Source: VBOC01 sp964512655
GTDB lineage: Bacteria > Bacteroidota > Ignavibacteria > UBA10030 > SZUA-254
Assembly: GCA_964512655.1 (NCBI GenBank)
Contig: CAZEJT010000001.1
Span: 860,623 to 924,622, forward strand
Reading direction: 5' to 3'
Length of the DNA stretch: 64,000 nucleotides
Shown here: positions 18,144-26,464 of the stretch, piece by piece
Position numbering within the stretch: the stretch's first letter is position 1
Layout: each line of letters begins with the position of its first letter
Program-made: the position numbers and the translations under genes
The notes under the pieces: model-generated
Seen by the model: only the letters and a program-made list of their open reading frames with translations
Told to the model about the DNA's origin: nothing
Database searches by the model: none

Positions 18144-19421
18144 TCAGCCATAGGCCAAAGCGAGGAGGCTGACCGGGTGCATGACCTCCATCGAAAGGCC
18201 CTTCTCACGAATGCCGAACGCCAGCTGAAGGTGGCAGCCCGGATTTGCCGTCAGGACGATGTCCGCGTTTGTGGAGGCAATGTGCGACATTTTCCTTTCA
18301 AGGAGCTTCATGGAATCGTCGAACTGGGTAAGATTATACACACCGGCGCTGCCGCAACACCAGGTCGACTCGGGGAGCTCCACGATTTCCGCCCCGGGTA
18401 TCGAACGAATAATATCCCGGGGCTGCCGGCTGATCTTCTGCGTATGCACCAGATGGCAGGCGTCGTGGTACGTGATGCGCTTCCGCACCGGCCAGCCGGG
18501 TTTGTCGTACCCGGCTTCATCCAGGAACTCGGTGATCTCTTTTGTCTTCGAGGAAAGTGCCCGTGCGCGCTCGGCGTACCGTGGGTCGTCCGAGAGGACG
18601 CCGCCATACTCTTTGAGGAATGCCGCGCAGCCTGCCGAGTCCACAATCAAGGCATCGAACGAACCCGAATCAAGCGCGTCGACGTTGCGGCGGGCAAGGC
18701 GCCGCGCTTCCCGGAGATCTCCATTGTGGCTGTGGAGGGAACCGCAGCAGCTCTGCCGGGGCGGAATCACAACCTCGAAGCCGTTCCTCAGGAGCACGTT
18801 CAGGGTATCAGTGTGGATCCGGGGGAATACCACGTTCATGACACATCCCGAGAGGAGCGCTACCCTTCCGCGCCGGGGCCCGGGGGGTGAAAAAACGTCA
18901 CCCGCGTTCTCGTCAAAGAATGTCTCCCCAACTTGGGGGAGCATCCTATGTTTCCTTGCAAGCGGTGCGGAAATTCTTTCCAGGAAGCCCTTCCTCTCCA
19001 GAGTCTCTTTCAATCCGGATCGCTCATAGAGCCCGAGCAGGCGGGCTGCTGCATTCGTCCTCCGCCTGGATGACAGAATGCCCCTCAGGACAATCCACTT
19101 GGCCATACGCGTGCGTAGAGGATCCTTTCTTTTCTCAAACACGAGGCGCCGCGCGTCCTCAACGAGCGAACCGTACCGTACTCCCGCCGGGCAGGCGGTC
19201 TCGCACGCCTGGCAGTCGAGGCAGAAATTCATCTCGTGCACGAACTCCGGCGTCAGATCGAGCTTCTCTTCCCTGACCGAGCGGATGAGGCGAATACGTC
19301 CCCTCGGGGAGGACTGCTCCTTCAATGTCAGCGCGTAGGTAGGACATACCGGGAGGCACATCCCGCAATGAATGCAGTGGCTCAGGACCTCATCGAGTGA
19401 ATCCGGGCCCGTAACGCTCAT
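18144..19421 (-). CDS. glcF: Glycolate oxidase iron-sulfur subunit (GlcF-like)
   Basis: 425 residues from the ATG at 19421, which overlaps the rhomboid stop as ATGA; an in-frame upstream Met would read into that gene. Two 4Fe-4S motifs, CIHCGMCLPVCPTYAL and CLDCQACETACPAGV, are followed by two CCG domains: VALLSGCVMNVVFP with PRQSCCGSLHSH, and YHDACHLVHTQK with STWCCGSAGVYN. This is the GlcF/LutA layout, passing electrons from a flavin subunit (GlcD-like, 21813-23264) towards quinone or a ferredoxin partner. GlcE is not present. GlcD and GlcF are separated by three other genes. Confidence 0.88.
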   Translation of the reverse strand: MSVTGPDSLDEVLSHCIHCGMCLPVCPTYALTLKEQSSPRGRIRLIRSVREEKLDLTPEFVHEMNFCLDCQACETACPAGVRYGSLVEDARRLVFEKRKDPLRTRMAKWIVLRGILSSRRRTNAAARLLGLYERSGLKETLERKGFLERISAPLARKHRMLPQVGETFFDENAGDVFSPPGPRRGRVALLSGCVMNVVFPRIHTDTLNVLLRNGFEVVIPPRQSCCGSLHSHNGDLREARRLARRNVDALDSGSFDALIVDSAGCAAFLKEYGGVLSDDPRYAERARALSSKTKEITEFLDEAGYDKPGWPVRKRITYHDACHLVHTQKISRQPRDIIRSIPGAEIVELPESTWCCGSAGVYNLTQFDDSMKLLERKMSHIASTNADIVLTANPGCHLQLAFGIREKGLSMEVMHPVSLLALAYG

Positions 19422-20092
19422 TGTTCTCGCGGCTTCCTGAGGAACGGAAAAAGAATGGCGCCTGCGGCAAATCCTCCGATGTGGGCCCACCAGGCAACTC
19501 CGCCGGCGTCAGAGCCGATGCGGAGGGAGAGAACGCCGCTCACCGCCTGGAGCAGGAACCAGATGCCCAGGAAGAGGAAGGCGGGCAGGTCGACGATCTG
19601 GAAGAAGAAGATTATCGGAATGAGCGTGGTGATCCGGGCGCTCGGGAACATGCACACATAAGCGCCCAGCACCCCGGCGATGGCGCCGCTCGCCCCCACC
19701 ATCGGAGCGTCGGAACCCGGATTAAAGTAGGTCTGGGTGCTTGCCGCAGCGATGCCGGAAACGAAATAGAAGGCCAGGTACCATCCGTGGCCGAACCGGT
19801 CTTCCACGTTGTCTCCAAATATATAGAGGAAGAGCATGTTCCCCAACAGATGCATCCATCCCCCATGGATGAACATCGACGTGAATATGGGCAGGAAGGT
19901 GCCGAGGCTGACGTTGCCGGAGTGGATAATCTCCAGAAGTTGTCCGGGAACGAGGCCGTAATCGAATATGAATTGGTTGAGATGGCTTCCGAGGGAGAGT
20001 TCGTAGAGGAAGACGGCAACGTTCGCCGCGATCAGCGTGTAATTGACGATTGGAACGGTCTCGGAACGGGTGCTGTCTCGCAGGGGAATCAT
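19418..20092 (-). CDS. Rhomboid-family intramembrane serine protease
   Basis: 224 residues, about six membrane helices. The catalytic Ser sits in VGASGAIAGVLGAY (GxSG motif) and the partner His in WWAHIGGFAAG. The preceding SMFIHGGWMHLLGNMLFLYIFGDNVED segment carries the conserved HxxxN-type oxyanion region. Rhomboids cleave substrate proteins inside the membrane. The substrate is unknown; neighbours suggest no specific target. It overlaps glcF by ATGA and follows the esterase by 21 bp. Confidence 0.93.
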   Translation of the reverse strand: MIPLRDSTRSETVPIVNYTLIAANVAVFLYELSLGSHLNQFIFDYGLVPGQLLEIIHSGNVSLGTFLPIFTSMFIHGGWMHLLGNMLFLYIFGDNVEDRFGHGWYLAFYFVSGIAAASTQTYFNPGSDAPMVGASGAIAGVLGAYVCMFPSARITTLIPIIFFFQIVDLPAFLFLGIWFLLQAVSGVLSLRIGSDAGGVAWWAHIGGFAAGAILFPFLRKPREQ

Positions 20093-20113
20093 CGCGCGAT
20101 ATCGGAGACCGGC

Positions 20114-20764
20114 CTAAATATGCTGCGTGAGCCACTCCATCATATCCTTGAGGCTGTCCTCAGCGATCTGATGGCCCATATCATATTCACGGTAGGTGAC
20201 CGCCGCTTTGTGGAGCAGGAGGAGCTCCTTCGCCCTGCGGGCGAAGCCTATAGGGATGACGGGGTCGTAGACGCCGTGAGCGACAAAAAAGGGCTTTTGC
20301 TGTATCTGCTCCCATTGAATGTTCATGTCGCTTCCTTCGGCGATATATCCGCTGTTCGCCGCGACGCCGGCCACGCTCTCAGGGCGCGTCAGCGCAAGCG
20401 CATAAGACATCACAGAGCCCATGCTGAACCCGCCCATAAGGATCTTCGAAGGGTCCACCGGATACTGCTCCTTTACGTCGTCCAAAAACTGAGTCAGCTT
20501 CCGGTAGCTCTCGGCGAACATTTTGGGCTCGGGTTTTCCGACCTCCTCAATCTCGTACCAGGTGAATCCCCCGCCGTGCGCAAAGGGGAAGGGAGCTCTG
20601 GCGCTCAGGATCAGGAGCCGGTCGTCGAGATACTCTGCCAGCCCGAGGAGATCATCTTCATTGGTGCCGCGGCCGTGAAGGAGAATCAAGGCGGGATACT
20701 TTGACGAGCTTTTTCGCTGAGGGACAAGGACCTTGTGAACGAGGGAAGTCCGGATCGGATTCAT
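20114..20764 (-). CDS. Phospholipase/carboxylesterase-family hydrolase (MhqD-like)
   Basis: 216 residues from the ATG at 20764, which overlaps the dioxygenase stop as ATGA; a longer frame to 20815 would overlap that gene by 55 bp. It is an alpha/beta hydrolase with LILLHGRGTNEDD, nucleophile elbow GGFSMGSVM (Ser), acid in GVYDPVIP and His in YDMGHQI. This is the acyl-protein-thioesterase/YodD subfamily. Its tight coupling to a ring-cleaving VOC dioxygenase mirrors the MhqD/MhqO functions of the Bacillus quinone-stress regulon, so quinone or aromatic detoxification is a reasonable inference. Confidence 0.85.
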   Translation of the reverse strand: MNPIRTSLVHKVLVPQRKSSSKYPALILLHGRGTNEDDLLGLAEYLDDRLLILSARAPFPFAHGGGFTWYEIEEVGKPEPKMFAESYRKLTQFLDDVKEQYPVDPSKILMGGFSMGSVMSYALALTRPESVAGVAANSGYIAEGSDMNIQWEQIQQKPFFVAHGVYDPVIPIGFARRAKELLLLHKAAVTYREYDMGHQIAEDSLKDMMEWLTQHI

Positions 20765-21822
20765 GCGATCGGGACGAGGGTTTTTTCGAGACTGGCCCGG
20801 CTTTCCTCGAGCCACGGCGGAAGGCGCAGCCCCGTACCCAGGTTCTCGCGTTCTTCATCGACGAGAAACCCCGGCCCGAGCGTTGCGAGCTCGAGGATGT
20901 GACCGTCGGGGTCGCTGAAGTACACCGACTTGAAGTAGATCCGGTCAAGCACCGGAGTCACGGGGATACCGGCTTTCATGAGCCTGTTTCGCCATGCACG
21001 CTGAATCTCATCATTTTCCACTGCAAATGCAAAATGGTGCGTCAGGCCTCTCCCCATCCTCCCCTGGCGCTCAGGCCTCACCCCGGGCCCGAAATAGGTA
21101 ACGACGGCCCCCGGCGAACCGTCGCCCGCCCCATAATAGTAGTGTGGAGCTGTAGGATCGTCGTAATTGACGGTCTTCTTCACAAGGTGAAGCCCGAGAG
21201 TCTGGGTATAGAATTCCGTCGTCCGGTCGATATCGGATGCGATCGCGGTGATATGATGGAGACCCTTCAGTTGCATCTCGTCGGTGATACCGGGCACCTC
21301 CGATGGCCAGGTCGTGCGCGCGATTTCGTCTTCGTTCCTCCCGCCGCGGACGAGCGCCGCCTCTGGAAGGATCATGCGCGATCCGAGCTCATTGGGCGTT
21401 TCATCGACACCCCAGCCGGGTCCCGATGTTGCGATCTCGAGGATCAATCCGTCCGGGTCCCTGAAGTAAATCGATGTGAAATAGGTTCTGTTATAGGGCC
21501 CCGTCACGCCGATCCCGAGGTCGATGAGGCGGCGCTTCCACTGAAGCTGGGCCTGCTCGCTTGCCACGATGAAGGCAAGATGGTGCGTCGTGCCGATCCC
21601 CCGCTCGCCCGCGGGCATCCTCGGCCATTCGAAAAATGTGACGAGCGTTCCCGGCGTCCCGCTCCCGTCTCCGAAGTAGAGGTGGTACGCTTCGGGGTCG
21701 TCGAAGTTGACCGTCTTCTTCACGAGACGCAGCCCGAGGGTCTTCGTGTAGAAGGCGACCGTCCGCCGCGCGTCGGAGCAGATTGCCGTCAGATGGTGGA
21801 TGCGAAGAATGTCTACACCCAT
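20761..21822 (-). CDS. Ring-cleaving VOC dioxygenase (MhqO/LinE-like)
   Basis: 353 residues from the ATG at 21822 (MGVDILRIHHLTAIC); this start overlaps the glcD stop by 10 bp. Two vicinal-oxygen-chelate modules are visible, each with HHLTAI-type first ligands and LILEIAT or HILELAT last ligands: module 1 about residues 1-165, module 2 about 170-310. The bidomain layout with YFGDGSGTPG and YYGAGDGSPG matches the MhqO/PcpA group of metal-dependent hydroquinone ring-cleaving dioxygenases. It is translationally coupled to the esterase downstream. The exact aromatic substrate cannot be told. Confidence 0.85.
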   Translation of the reverse strand: MGVDILRIHHLTAICSDARRTVAFYTKTLGLRLVKKTVNFDDPEAYHLYFGDGSGTPGTLVTFFEWPRMPAGERGIGTTHHLAFIVASEQAQLQWKRRLIDLGIGVTGPYNRTYFTSIYFRDPDGLILEIATSGPGWGVDETPNELGSRMILPEAALVRGGRNEDEIARTTWPSEVPGITDEMQLKGLHHITAIASDIDRTTEFYTQTLGLHLVKKTVNYDDPTAPHYYYGAGDGSPGAVVTYFGPGVRPERQGRMGRGLTHHFAFAVENDEIQRAWRNRLMKAGIPVTPVLDRIYFKSVYFSDPDGHILELATLGPGFLVDEERENLGTGLRLPPWLEESRASLEKTLVPIA

Positions 21823-23264
21823 GCCACGTCTTCGAATTTTCTGATCTGTTCGCGGTCGCGGGGCAGCGTCCCTTCGCACCTGGGCCTGACATCGAAGATT
21901 TTGCCCGGATTCAGGACGTTGTTTGGATCCATCAGCTCCTTCAACTTCCGCATCATTTGCATCGACGCCGAGCCGACCATTTTCTCCAGGAGCCTCTTCT
22001 TATAGAGTCCGACGCCATGTTCGCCGGTGATCGTCCCTCCGAGCTCAATGGCTGCCTCCTCGACCTCGAACACCGTCTTTTCCGCAAGCGCAAACTGAGC
22101 CGCGTCGCGTTCGTCAGTCATGTAATTCGGGTGCAGGTTGCCGTCCCCCGCATGGCCGAAGTTGCCGATCATAACGCCGTTTTTTCTGCCGATCTCTCCG
22201 ATGCGGCCTACCAGCCGCGCGAGGTCGGCCCTGGGAACGGCAACGTCTTCCATGATCGTCGTCGGCTTCACGCGCGCAAGCGAGGTGAAGGCCGCTCGCC
22301 GGGCTGTTTTCAGCCTCAGGCCTTCCTGCTCGTCCTTAGCGATCTTGATCCCCGTAGCGCCGTGCTTCCTGCAGATTTCGGCAATCGTCGCCGCATCTTC
22401 TTCGACCACCGCCCTTCTGCCGTCGACCTCGATCAGGAGAATCGCCTCACTATCGACGGGAAGCCCGAGATGGGTGTATTCTTCTACACATCGGATCGTC
22501 ACCTGGTCGAGAAACTCGAGCATTGCCGGGGTTATTTTCTCGGCGATGATCGCGGAAACCGTCCTGGCGGCGTCATCCATCGATGCGTAGAAAACGAGCA
22601 TTGTGCGGTGCGACTGGGGCTGCGGGATCATTCTGAGGAGGATCTTTGTGAAAACTCCGAGCGTGCCCTCCGAACCGACAAGGACATCTTTCAGATTGTA
22701 TCCGGCCACATCCTTCACCGATTTGCCCCCGGTGTTGAGGATCTCTCCCGTCGGAAGCACCACCTCAAGCCCCAGGACGTAGTTCTTCGTGACGCCATAT
22801 TTCAGGCCGCGCAGGCCCCCGGAGTTTTCGGCGACGTTTCCCCCGATCGTGCAGATGCTGGAGCTCCCCGGGTCGGGGGGATAGAGAAATCCGAGCCGTT
22901 CCGCGGCTTGGTGAAGGTGCGCGGTGATGACGCCGGGCTGGACGGTTACCGTCATGTTCTCCCGGTCGATCTCGAGGATCCGGTTCCAATGGTTGGTGAG
23001 AAGGACGAGGGAGTTTTCGAGCGGAAGCGCGCCCCCGGAGAGGCCCGTCCCCGATCCGCGGGGCACGACAGGAAAGCGCTCTTCGTTGGCGAGGCGGAGG
23101 ATGGCCGAGACCTGGTCCGCTCCCGATGGAACCGCGGCGGCCGCGGGGAGTTGCGGCTTCATCGCCGTCGCATCGTAGGAGTAGGAGATCAACGACTCGG
23201 GCGACTCCAGCACGTTCTCCGCGCCCACGATCTCCCTGAGCTTCTTAATGGCAGCGGTCGTCAT
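21813..23264 (-). CDS. glcD: FAD-linked oxidase, glycolate oxidase subunit GlcD-like
   Basis: 483 residues from the ATG at 23264 (MTTAAIKKLREIVGAENVL), chosen over 23342, which would overlap aroF. PCMH-type FAD domain: AAAVPSGADQVSAILRLANE, VPRGSGTGLSGGALP, GSSSICTIGGNVAENSGGLRGLKYGVT. The C-terminal FAD-oxidase domain ends with NFGHAGDGNLHPNY and GEHGVGLYKK, followed by a short extension. Members oxidise 2-hydroxy acids such as glycolate or D-lactate. The Fe-S partner GlcF is 2.4 kb downstream in the same run. It follows aroF by 37 bp and could be under the aroF attenuator. Confidence 0.9.
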   Translation of the reverse strand: MTTAAIKKLREIVGAENVLESPESLISYSYDATAMKPQLPAAAAVPSGADQVSAILRLANEERFPVVPRGSGTGLSGGALPLENSLVLLTNHWNRILEIDRENMTVTVQPGVITAHLHQAAERLGFLYPPDPGSSSICTIGGNVAENSGGLRGLKYGVTKNYVLGLEVVLPTGEILNTGGKSVKDVAGYNLKDVLVGSEGTLGVFTKILLRMIPQPQSHRTMLVFYASMDDAARTVSAIIAEKITPAMLEFLDQVTIRCVEEYTHLGLPVDSEAILLIEVDGRRAVVEEDAATIAEICRKHGATGIKIAKDEQEGLRLKTARRAAFTSLARVKPTTIMEDVAVPRADLARLVGRIGEIGRKNGVMIGNFGHAGDGNLHPNYMTDERDAAQFALAEKTVFEVEEAAIELGGTITGEHGVGLYKKRLLEKMVGSASMQMMRKLKELMDPNNVLNPGKIFDVRPRCEGTLPRDREQIRKFEDVAWV

Positions 23265-23301
23265 CGTTTCAAAATCAACGTAACGAAAACACCCTGGAAA
23301 A

Positions 23302-24327
23302 TCAAGGAGTTCCGGGGCCTTCGCGGCCGAGAGCGGAGGCAATACTCCGTACTTCCCGCATCAATTGATCGAACGCTGCGGGAGTGAGCGACTGATCCCC
23401 GTCGGAAAACGCTTCCGACGGATTCGGGTGAACTTCGACAATCAGGCCGTCGGCGCCCGCCGCGATCGCGGCCCTGCTCATCGGGATAATAAGGTCCTGC
23501 CTCCCCGTGCCGTGGCTCGGATCGACAATCATGGGAAGATGCGATAGGAGCTTGGCGGCAGGAACAACGTTAAGATCGAGCGTGTTTCGCGAGTACTCCA
23601 CGAAGGTGCGGATCCCCCGCTCGCAGAGGATCACCCGTTCGTTGCCGCCGGAGAGAAGGTATTCGGCGCTCATCAGGAGCTCATTCAGCGTGGCCGAGAA
23701 ATTCCTCTTCAGGAGGACCGGCTTGTTGACCTGAGAAAGCTTGCGGAGGAGCTTGGTGTTCTGCATGTTTCTTGCGCCCACCTGGAGAAGGTCCGCGTAA
23801 TCGGCGACGAGCTCGACCTCCGCCGACTCCATGACTTCCGTAACGATTCCGAGTCCGGTGGCTTCCCTCGCCTTCGCCAGGAGCTTCAAGCCATCCTCTC
23901 CCAGGCCCTGAAACGCATACGGGCTTGTCCGCGGTTTGTACGCCCCTCCCCTGAGAAGGGTGGCTCCGGCAGCCCTCACCGCCCTCGCCGTCGACATCAG
24001 CTGCTCCTCGCTTTCGACCGAGCATGGACCTGCCATCACCGCGATCCGGGCTCCTCCCACCTTCACGCCGGCCACGTCCACGACGCTGTCACCCCCCTTG
24101 AACTCGCGGCTCGCAAGCTTGTAGGGCTTGAGCACAGGAATGACGTTTTCAACCTGCGGAAGAAGCGAGAGCTGCTCCCTCTTGATCAGGCGCTCATCTC
24201 CGATGACGCCGATAATGGTTCTCTCCACTCCTTTTGAAACGTGCGCCCGGAGGCCGAGCTCCTCGATCCGGGCCGTGACGCTTCGGACGTCGGCGTCCGT
24301 GGCCTGCAAGTTCATCACGATGATCAT
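23302..24327 (-). CDS. aroF: 3-deoxy-7-phosphoheptulonate (DAHP) synthase, type I beta with regulatory domain
   Basis: 341 residues. DAHP synthase condenses phosphoenolpyruvate and erythrose-4-phosphate, the first step to Phe, Tyr and Trp. The N-terminal about 70 residues (MIIVMNLQATDADVRSVTARIEELG) are the ferredoxin-like regulatory domain seen in the Thermotoga enzyme, where it mediates Tyr/Phe feedback. The TIM-barrel core shows VMAGPCSVESEEQL, LLRGGAYKPRTSPYAFQGLG, KPVLLKRNFSATL and MIVDPSHGTGRQDLI. Upstream lie a promoter, an aromatic-rich leader peptide and a terminator, so expression is probably set by attenuation on the same amino acids. Confidence 0.95.
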   Translation of the reverse strand: MIIVMNLQATDADVRSVTARIEELGLRAHVSKGVERTIIGVIGDERLIKREQLSLLPQVENVIPVLKPYKLASREFKGGDSVVDVAGVKVGGARIAVMAGPCSVESEEQLMSTARAVRAAGATLLRGGAYKPRTSPYAFQGLGEDGLKLLAKAREATGLGIVTEVMESAEVELVADYADLLQVGARNMQNTKLLRKLSQVNKPVLLKRNFSATLNELLMSAEYLLSGGNERVILCERGIRTFVEYSRNTLDLNVVPAAKLLSHLPMIVDPSHGTGRQDLIIPMSRAAIAAGADGLIVEVHPNPSEAFSDGDQSLTPAAFDQLMREVRSIASALGREGPGTP

Positions 24328-24360
24328 GGCGTGTTCCTTTTGATGGAATCTCCTGAAAGC

Positions 24361-24389
24361 AAAAAGCCCCGCCGGTCTCGGCAGGGCTT
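24361..24389 (-). terminator. Intrinsic terminator of the aroF attenuator
   Basis: On the minus strand an 11-bp stem pairs 24389-24379 (AAGCCCTGCCG) with 24374-24364 (CGGCGGGGCTT), loop AGAC, one G-U pair, followed by a run of T to 24361. It lies between the leader-peptide stop (24418) and the aroF ATG (24327). Its 5' arm can alternatively pair with 24440-24432 (CGGCAG, bulged A, GG), an 8-bp antiterminator. Confidence 0.85.
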
Positions 24390-24417
24390 CATCGATTCTT
24401 CGCTCGTGTGATTGAGC

Positions 24418-24495
24418 TTACGTGGGATGCTCCTCTGCCGGCGGCATAGTGCCGAAGTAATAAAACCGGTATGAAAAAGTGCATCCTGAATTCAT
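24418..24495 (-). CDS. aroF leader peptide (attenuation)
   Basis: A 25-codon reading frame from ATG at 24495 to TAA at 24418. Residues 7-14 read FSYRFYYF: three Phe and three Tyr codons in eight, directly upstream of the first enzyme of aromatic biosynthesis. The A of the ATG is exactly the seventh base after the -10 hexamer, so the transcript is predicted to start at the start codon with no Shine-Dalgarno. A ribosome stalled at the Phe/Tyr codons (24477-24454) would leave 24440-24432 free to form the antiterminator. One reaching the stop would cover it and allow the terminator. Trp codons are absent, so control should respond to Phe and Tyr, not Trp. Confidence 0.82.
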   Translation of the reverse strand: MNSGCTFSYRFYYFGTMPPAEEHPT

Positions 24496-24501
24496 GGACT
24501 G

Positions 24502-24530
24502 AGTATACGAAAGTCGCCGAAGAAAGTCAA
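24502..24530 (-). promoter_or_regulatory. aroF operon promoter
   Basis: Minus-strand TTGACT (24530-24525), 17-bp spacer, TATACT (24507-24502). It is identical in hexamers and spacing to the promoter at 5417-5445. Predicted +1 is 24495, the A of the leader-peptide ATG. Confidence 0.8.
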
Positions 24531-24551
24531 CCTCGATAGGCATGCGCGAGG

Positions 24552-24580
24552 TTGGGAATTGAAATCCATTTCTTTACATT
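24552..24580 (+). promoter_or_regulatory. Possible promoter of the PIG-L/permease operon
   Basis: TTGGGA (24552-24557), 17 bp, TACATT (24575-24580), divergent from the aroF promoter. Transcription would start near 24587, only about 3 nt before the TTG used as start at 24590. Confidence 0.4.
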
Positions 24581-24589
24581 AGCGGAGCC

Positions 24590-26464
24590 TTGAATCCATT
24601 CGTCAGAATCCCCTTTCTCGCCGCGCTTCTCGTTGCTCTGGCGCCTGGCGCCGTCCCGGGCCGGCAGGATCACTCCCGCCCGGCCCCGTCGCTCGTGCTG
24701 ATGGGCATCTGCGCCCACCCCGACGATGAGGATGGAGGGACTCTCGCATATTACTCCAGACTGAAAGGGGTCAGGACCTACGAGATCTTTTTTACCCGCG
24801 GAGAGGGCGGCCAGAACGAGACCGGCTCTGAATTGTACGGCGATCTCGGGGCCCTCCGCACAAACGAAACCGTTGAAGCCGCCAAAATCCTCGGTGCCGA
24901 GGCCCACTTCCTGGGATTCCCCGATTTCGGCTTCTCTAAAACTGCAAAAGAAACCTTTGCCAGGTGGGGAGGCAAAGACAGCGTCCTATCACAGCTCGTC
25001 TACTGCATCAGGGTCCTGAAGCCCGATGTTATCATCTCCAATCATGACACAATCACCAGGAAACCGAGGAGACAGCACGGGAATCACCAGGCCGCGGGGA
25101 TTACGGCGTTCGAAGCCTTCGGGAAGGCGTCAGACCCGCGCTATCATCCCGAGCAGTTCTCCGCCACCGTAGGCCCGTGGCAGCCGAAGAAACTCTTCTG
25201 GAGAGTTCTGCCCGCGGACACCGCATACCTCGGCACGACCCCCGTCGTGGAGATCCCGGTCGTCGCACGCGACTCTCTCGGCCGCTCGATGGAAGAGCTT
25301 GCAGTAGCGGCCCTTCAGCAGCATAAGTCTCAGGGCCTAGGGCGCATCTCACTTGCTTCGATTCCGGAAGTCTTCCGGCGGCGCAGGTTTATCCTCGAGC
25401 GCAGCGACAGGGAATACCCCTACGATGCACACGATATCTTTTCCGGAATCCGGCCCGAGCCGCGAACCCAGGGGACTCTGCCGGGCGCGACGAGCGGCAT
25501 CCCCCTGTTCTCCTTGAGCGTCTCACCCGAGGCAGTGCAGGTCGCCCCCTCCGACGAATTCATCGCGCATTTTGTCGACAGGAGAACCCCACCGTCGAAC
25601 GACCTGACGCTCTCTGTGTTTGTCGGCGGACGTGAGATCTTCAAACAGCGCTACCGGAATTCATTGTCGAGCGATACCCTCAGGCTCCGGTTCGACTCGC
25701 CCGCTATGGATTCTGTCTCCTTCCTTCGCTTCGTCGCCACGGCAGCCGTATCCGGATATGAGGCCGCTTCCGATGCGGTAGTGCGCCGCGTGCCTGTGAG
25801 GGCAAAATTTACGCCGGGCATTTTCATCGGTCTTGTCAAGACCTACGACGATACACATGAGGAGACGCTCCGTTCACTCGCAGTGCCGTACGCTCTGATC
25901 GACTCTCTTCAGCTTCAGAGCGGAGATCTGGACCGGTACTCCACGATCCTGCTCGACCTGCGCGCCTACGCGTACAGGTCTGATGCGGTCTCATACAACA
26001 GCCGGTTGCTCGAGTACGTGAAACGGGGCGGAAACATCGTCTGCTCCTACCATAAAACAGGAGATTGGAACGGCAAGAATCTCTCACCCTTTCCTCTCCG
26101 CATCACCGGCGAGCGCGTCACGGAGGAGGACGCAGCCGTGACCATCCTGATGCCGCATCACCCTCTCCTGAATGAACCGAACGCAATCGGAGCGGGCGAC
26201 TGGGGAAACTGGATCCAGGAACGAAGCATCTATCTTCCGGCCGACGATACTCTTCAGACATCTGCGAGGTACGACCGCATCCTCGCGATGAGCGATGAAA
26301 ACGACGAGCAACCGCCGACTTCCCTCCTCTGGTCACGCTATGGCAGCGGCTCCTATGCGTACGTTTCCCTCGCGCTCTACAGGCAGTTGCGGACTCTGCA
26401 GGAAGGCGCGGTGAAACTCTTCCTGAATCTGGTCTCCCAGCCTCGAGCACCCCTACCCCACTGA
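24590..26464 (+). CDS. Secreted PIG-L family deacetylase
   Basis: 624 residues. The N-terminal signal peptide FLAALLVALAPGAVPG is followed by a PIG-L/LmbE deacetylase domain (about residues 35-260) with the zinc motif AHPDDEDGG, FTRGEGGQNETG and NHDTITRKPRRQHGNHQ. The C-terminal half has beta-sandwich and Rossmann-like segments (VFVGGREIFKQRY, GNIVCSYHKTGDWNG) typical of long Bacteroidota PIG-L proteins. Members remove N-acetyl groups from sugars; the substrate here is unknown. The start is TTG. GGAG sits only 2 nt before it, so either the start is leaderless or it is uncertain. The permease begins directly after the stop. Confidence 0.87.
   Translation: MNPFVRIPFLAALLVALAPGAVPGRQDHSRPAPSLVLMGICAHPDDEDGGTLAYYSRLKGVRTYEIFFTRGEGGQNETGSELYGDLGALRTNETVEAAKILGAEAHFLGFPDFGFSKTAKETFARWGGKDSVLSQLVYCIRVLKPDVIISNHDTITRKPRRQHGNHQAAGITAFEAFGKASDPRYHPEQFSATVGPWQPKKLFWRVLPADTAYLGTTPVVEIPVVARDSLGRSMEELAVAALQQHKSQGLGRISLASIPEVFRRRRFILERSDREYPYDAHDIFSGIRPEPRTQGTLPGATSGIPLFSLSVSPEAVQVAPSDEFIAHFVDRRTPPSNDLTLSVFVGGREIFKQRYRNSLSSDTLRLRFDSPAMDSVSFLRFVATAAVSGYEAASDAVVRRVPVRAKFTPGIFIGLVKTYDDTHEETLRSLAVPYALIDSLQLQSGDLDRYSTILLDLRAYAYRSDAVSYNSRLLEYVKRGGNIVCSYHKTGDWNGKNLSPFPLRITGERVTEEDAAVTILMPHHPLLNEPNAIGAGDWGNWIQERSIYLPADDTLQTSARYDRILAMSDENDEQPPTSLLWSRYGSGSYAYVSLALYRQLRTLQEGAVKLFLNLVSQPRAPLPH

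Noticed and set aside
20701..22005. 434-codon plus-strand frame opposite the dioxygenase and esterase
   Set aside because: It mirrors the two coupled minus-strand genes and has no domain or start signal.
21783..23387. 534-codon plus-strand frame opposite glcD
   Set aside because: Same reason: GlcD on the minus strand has the FAD motifs; the antisense product has no signature.
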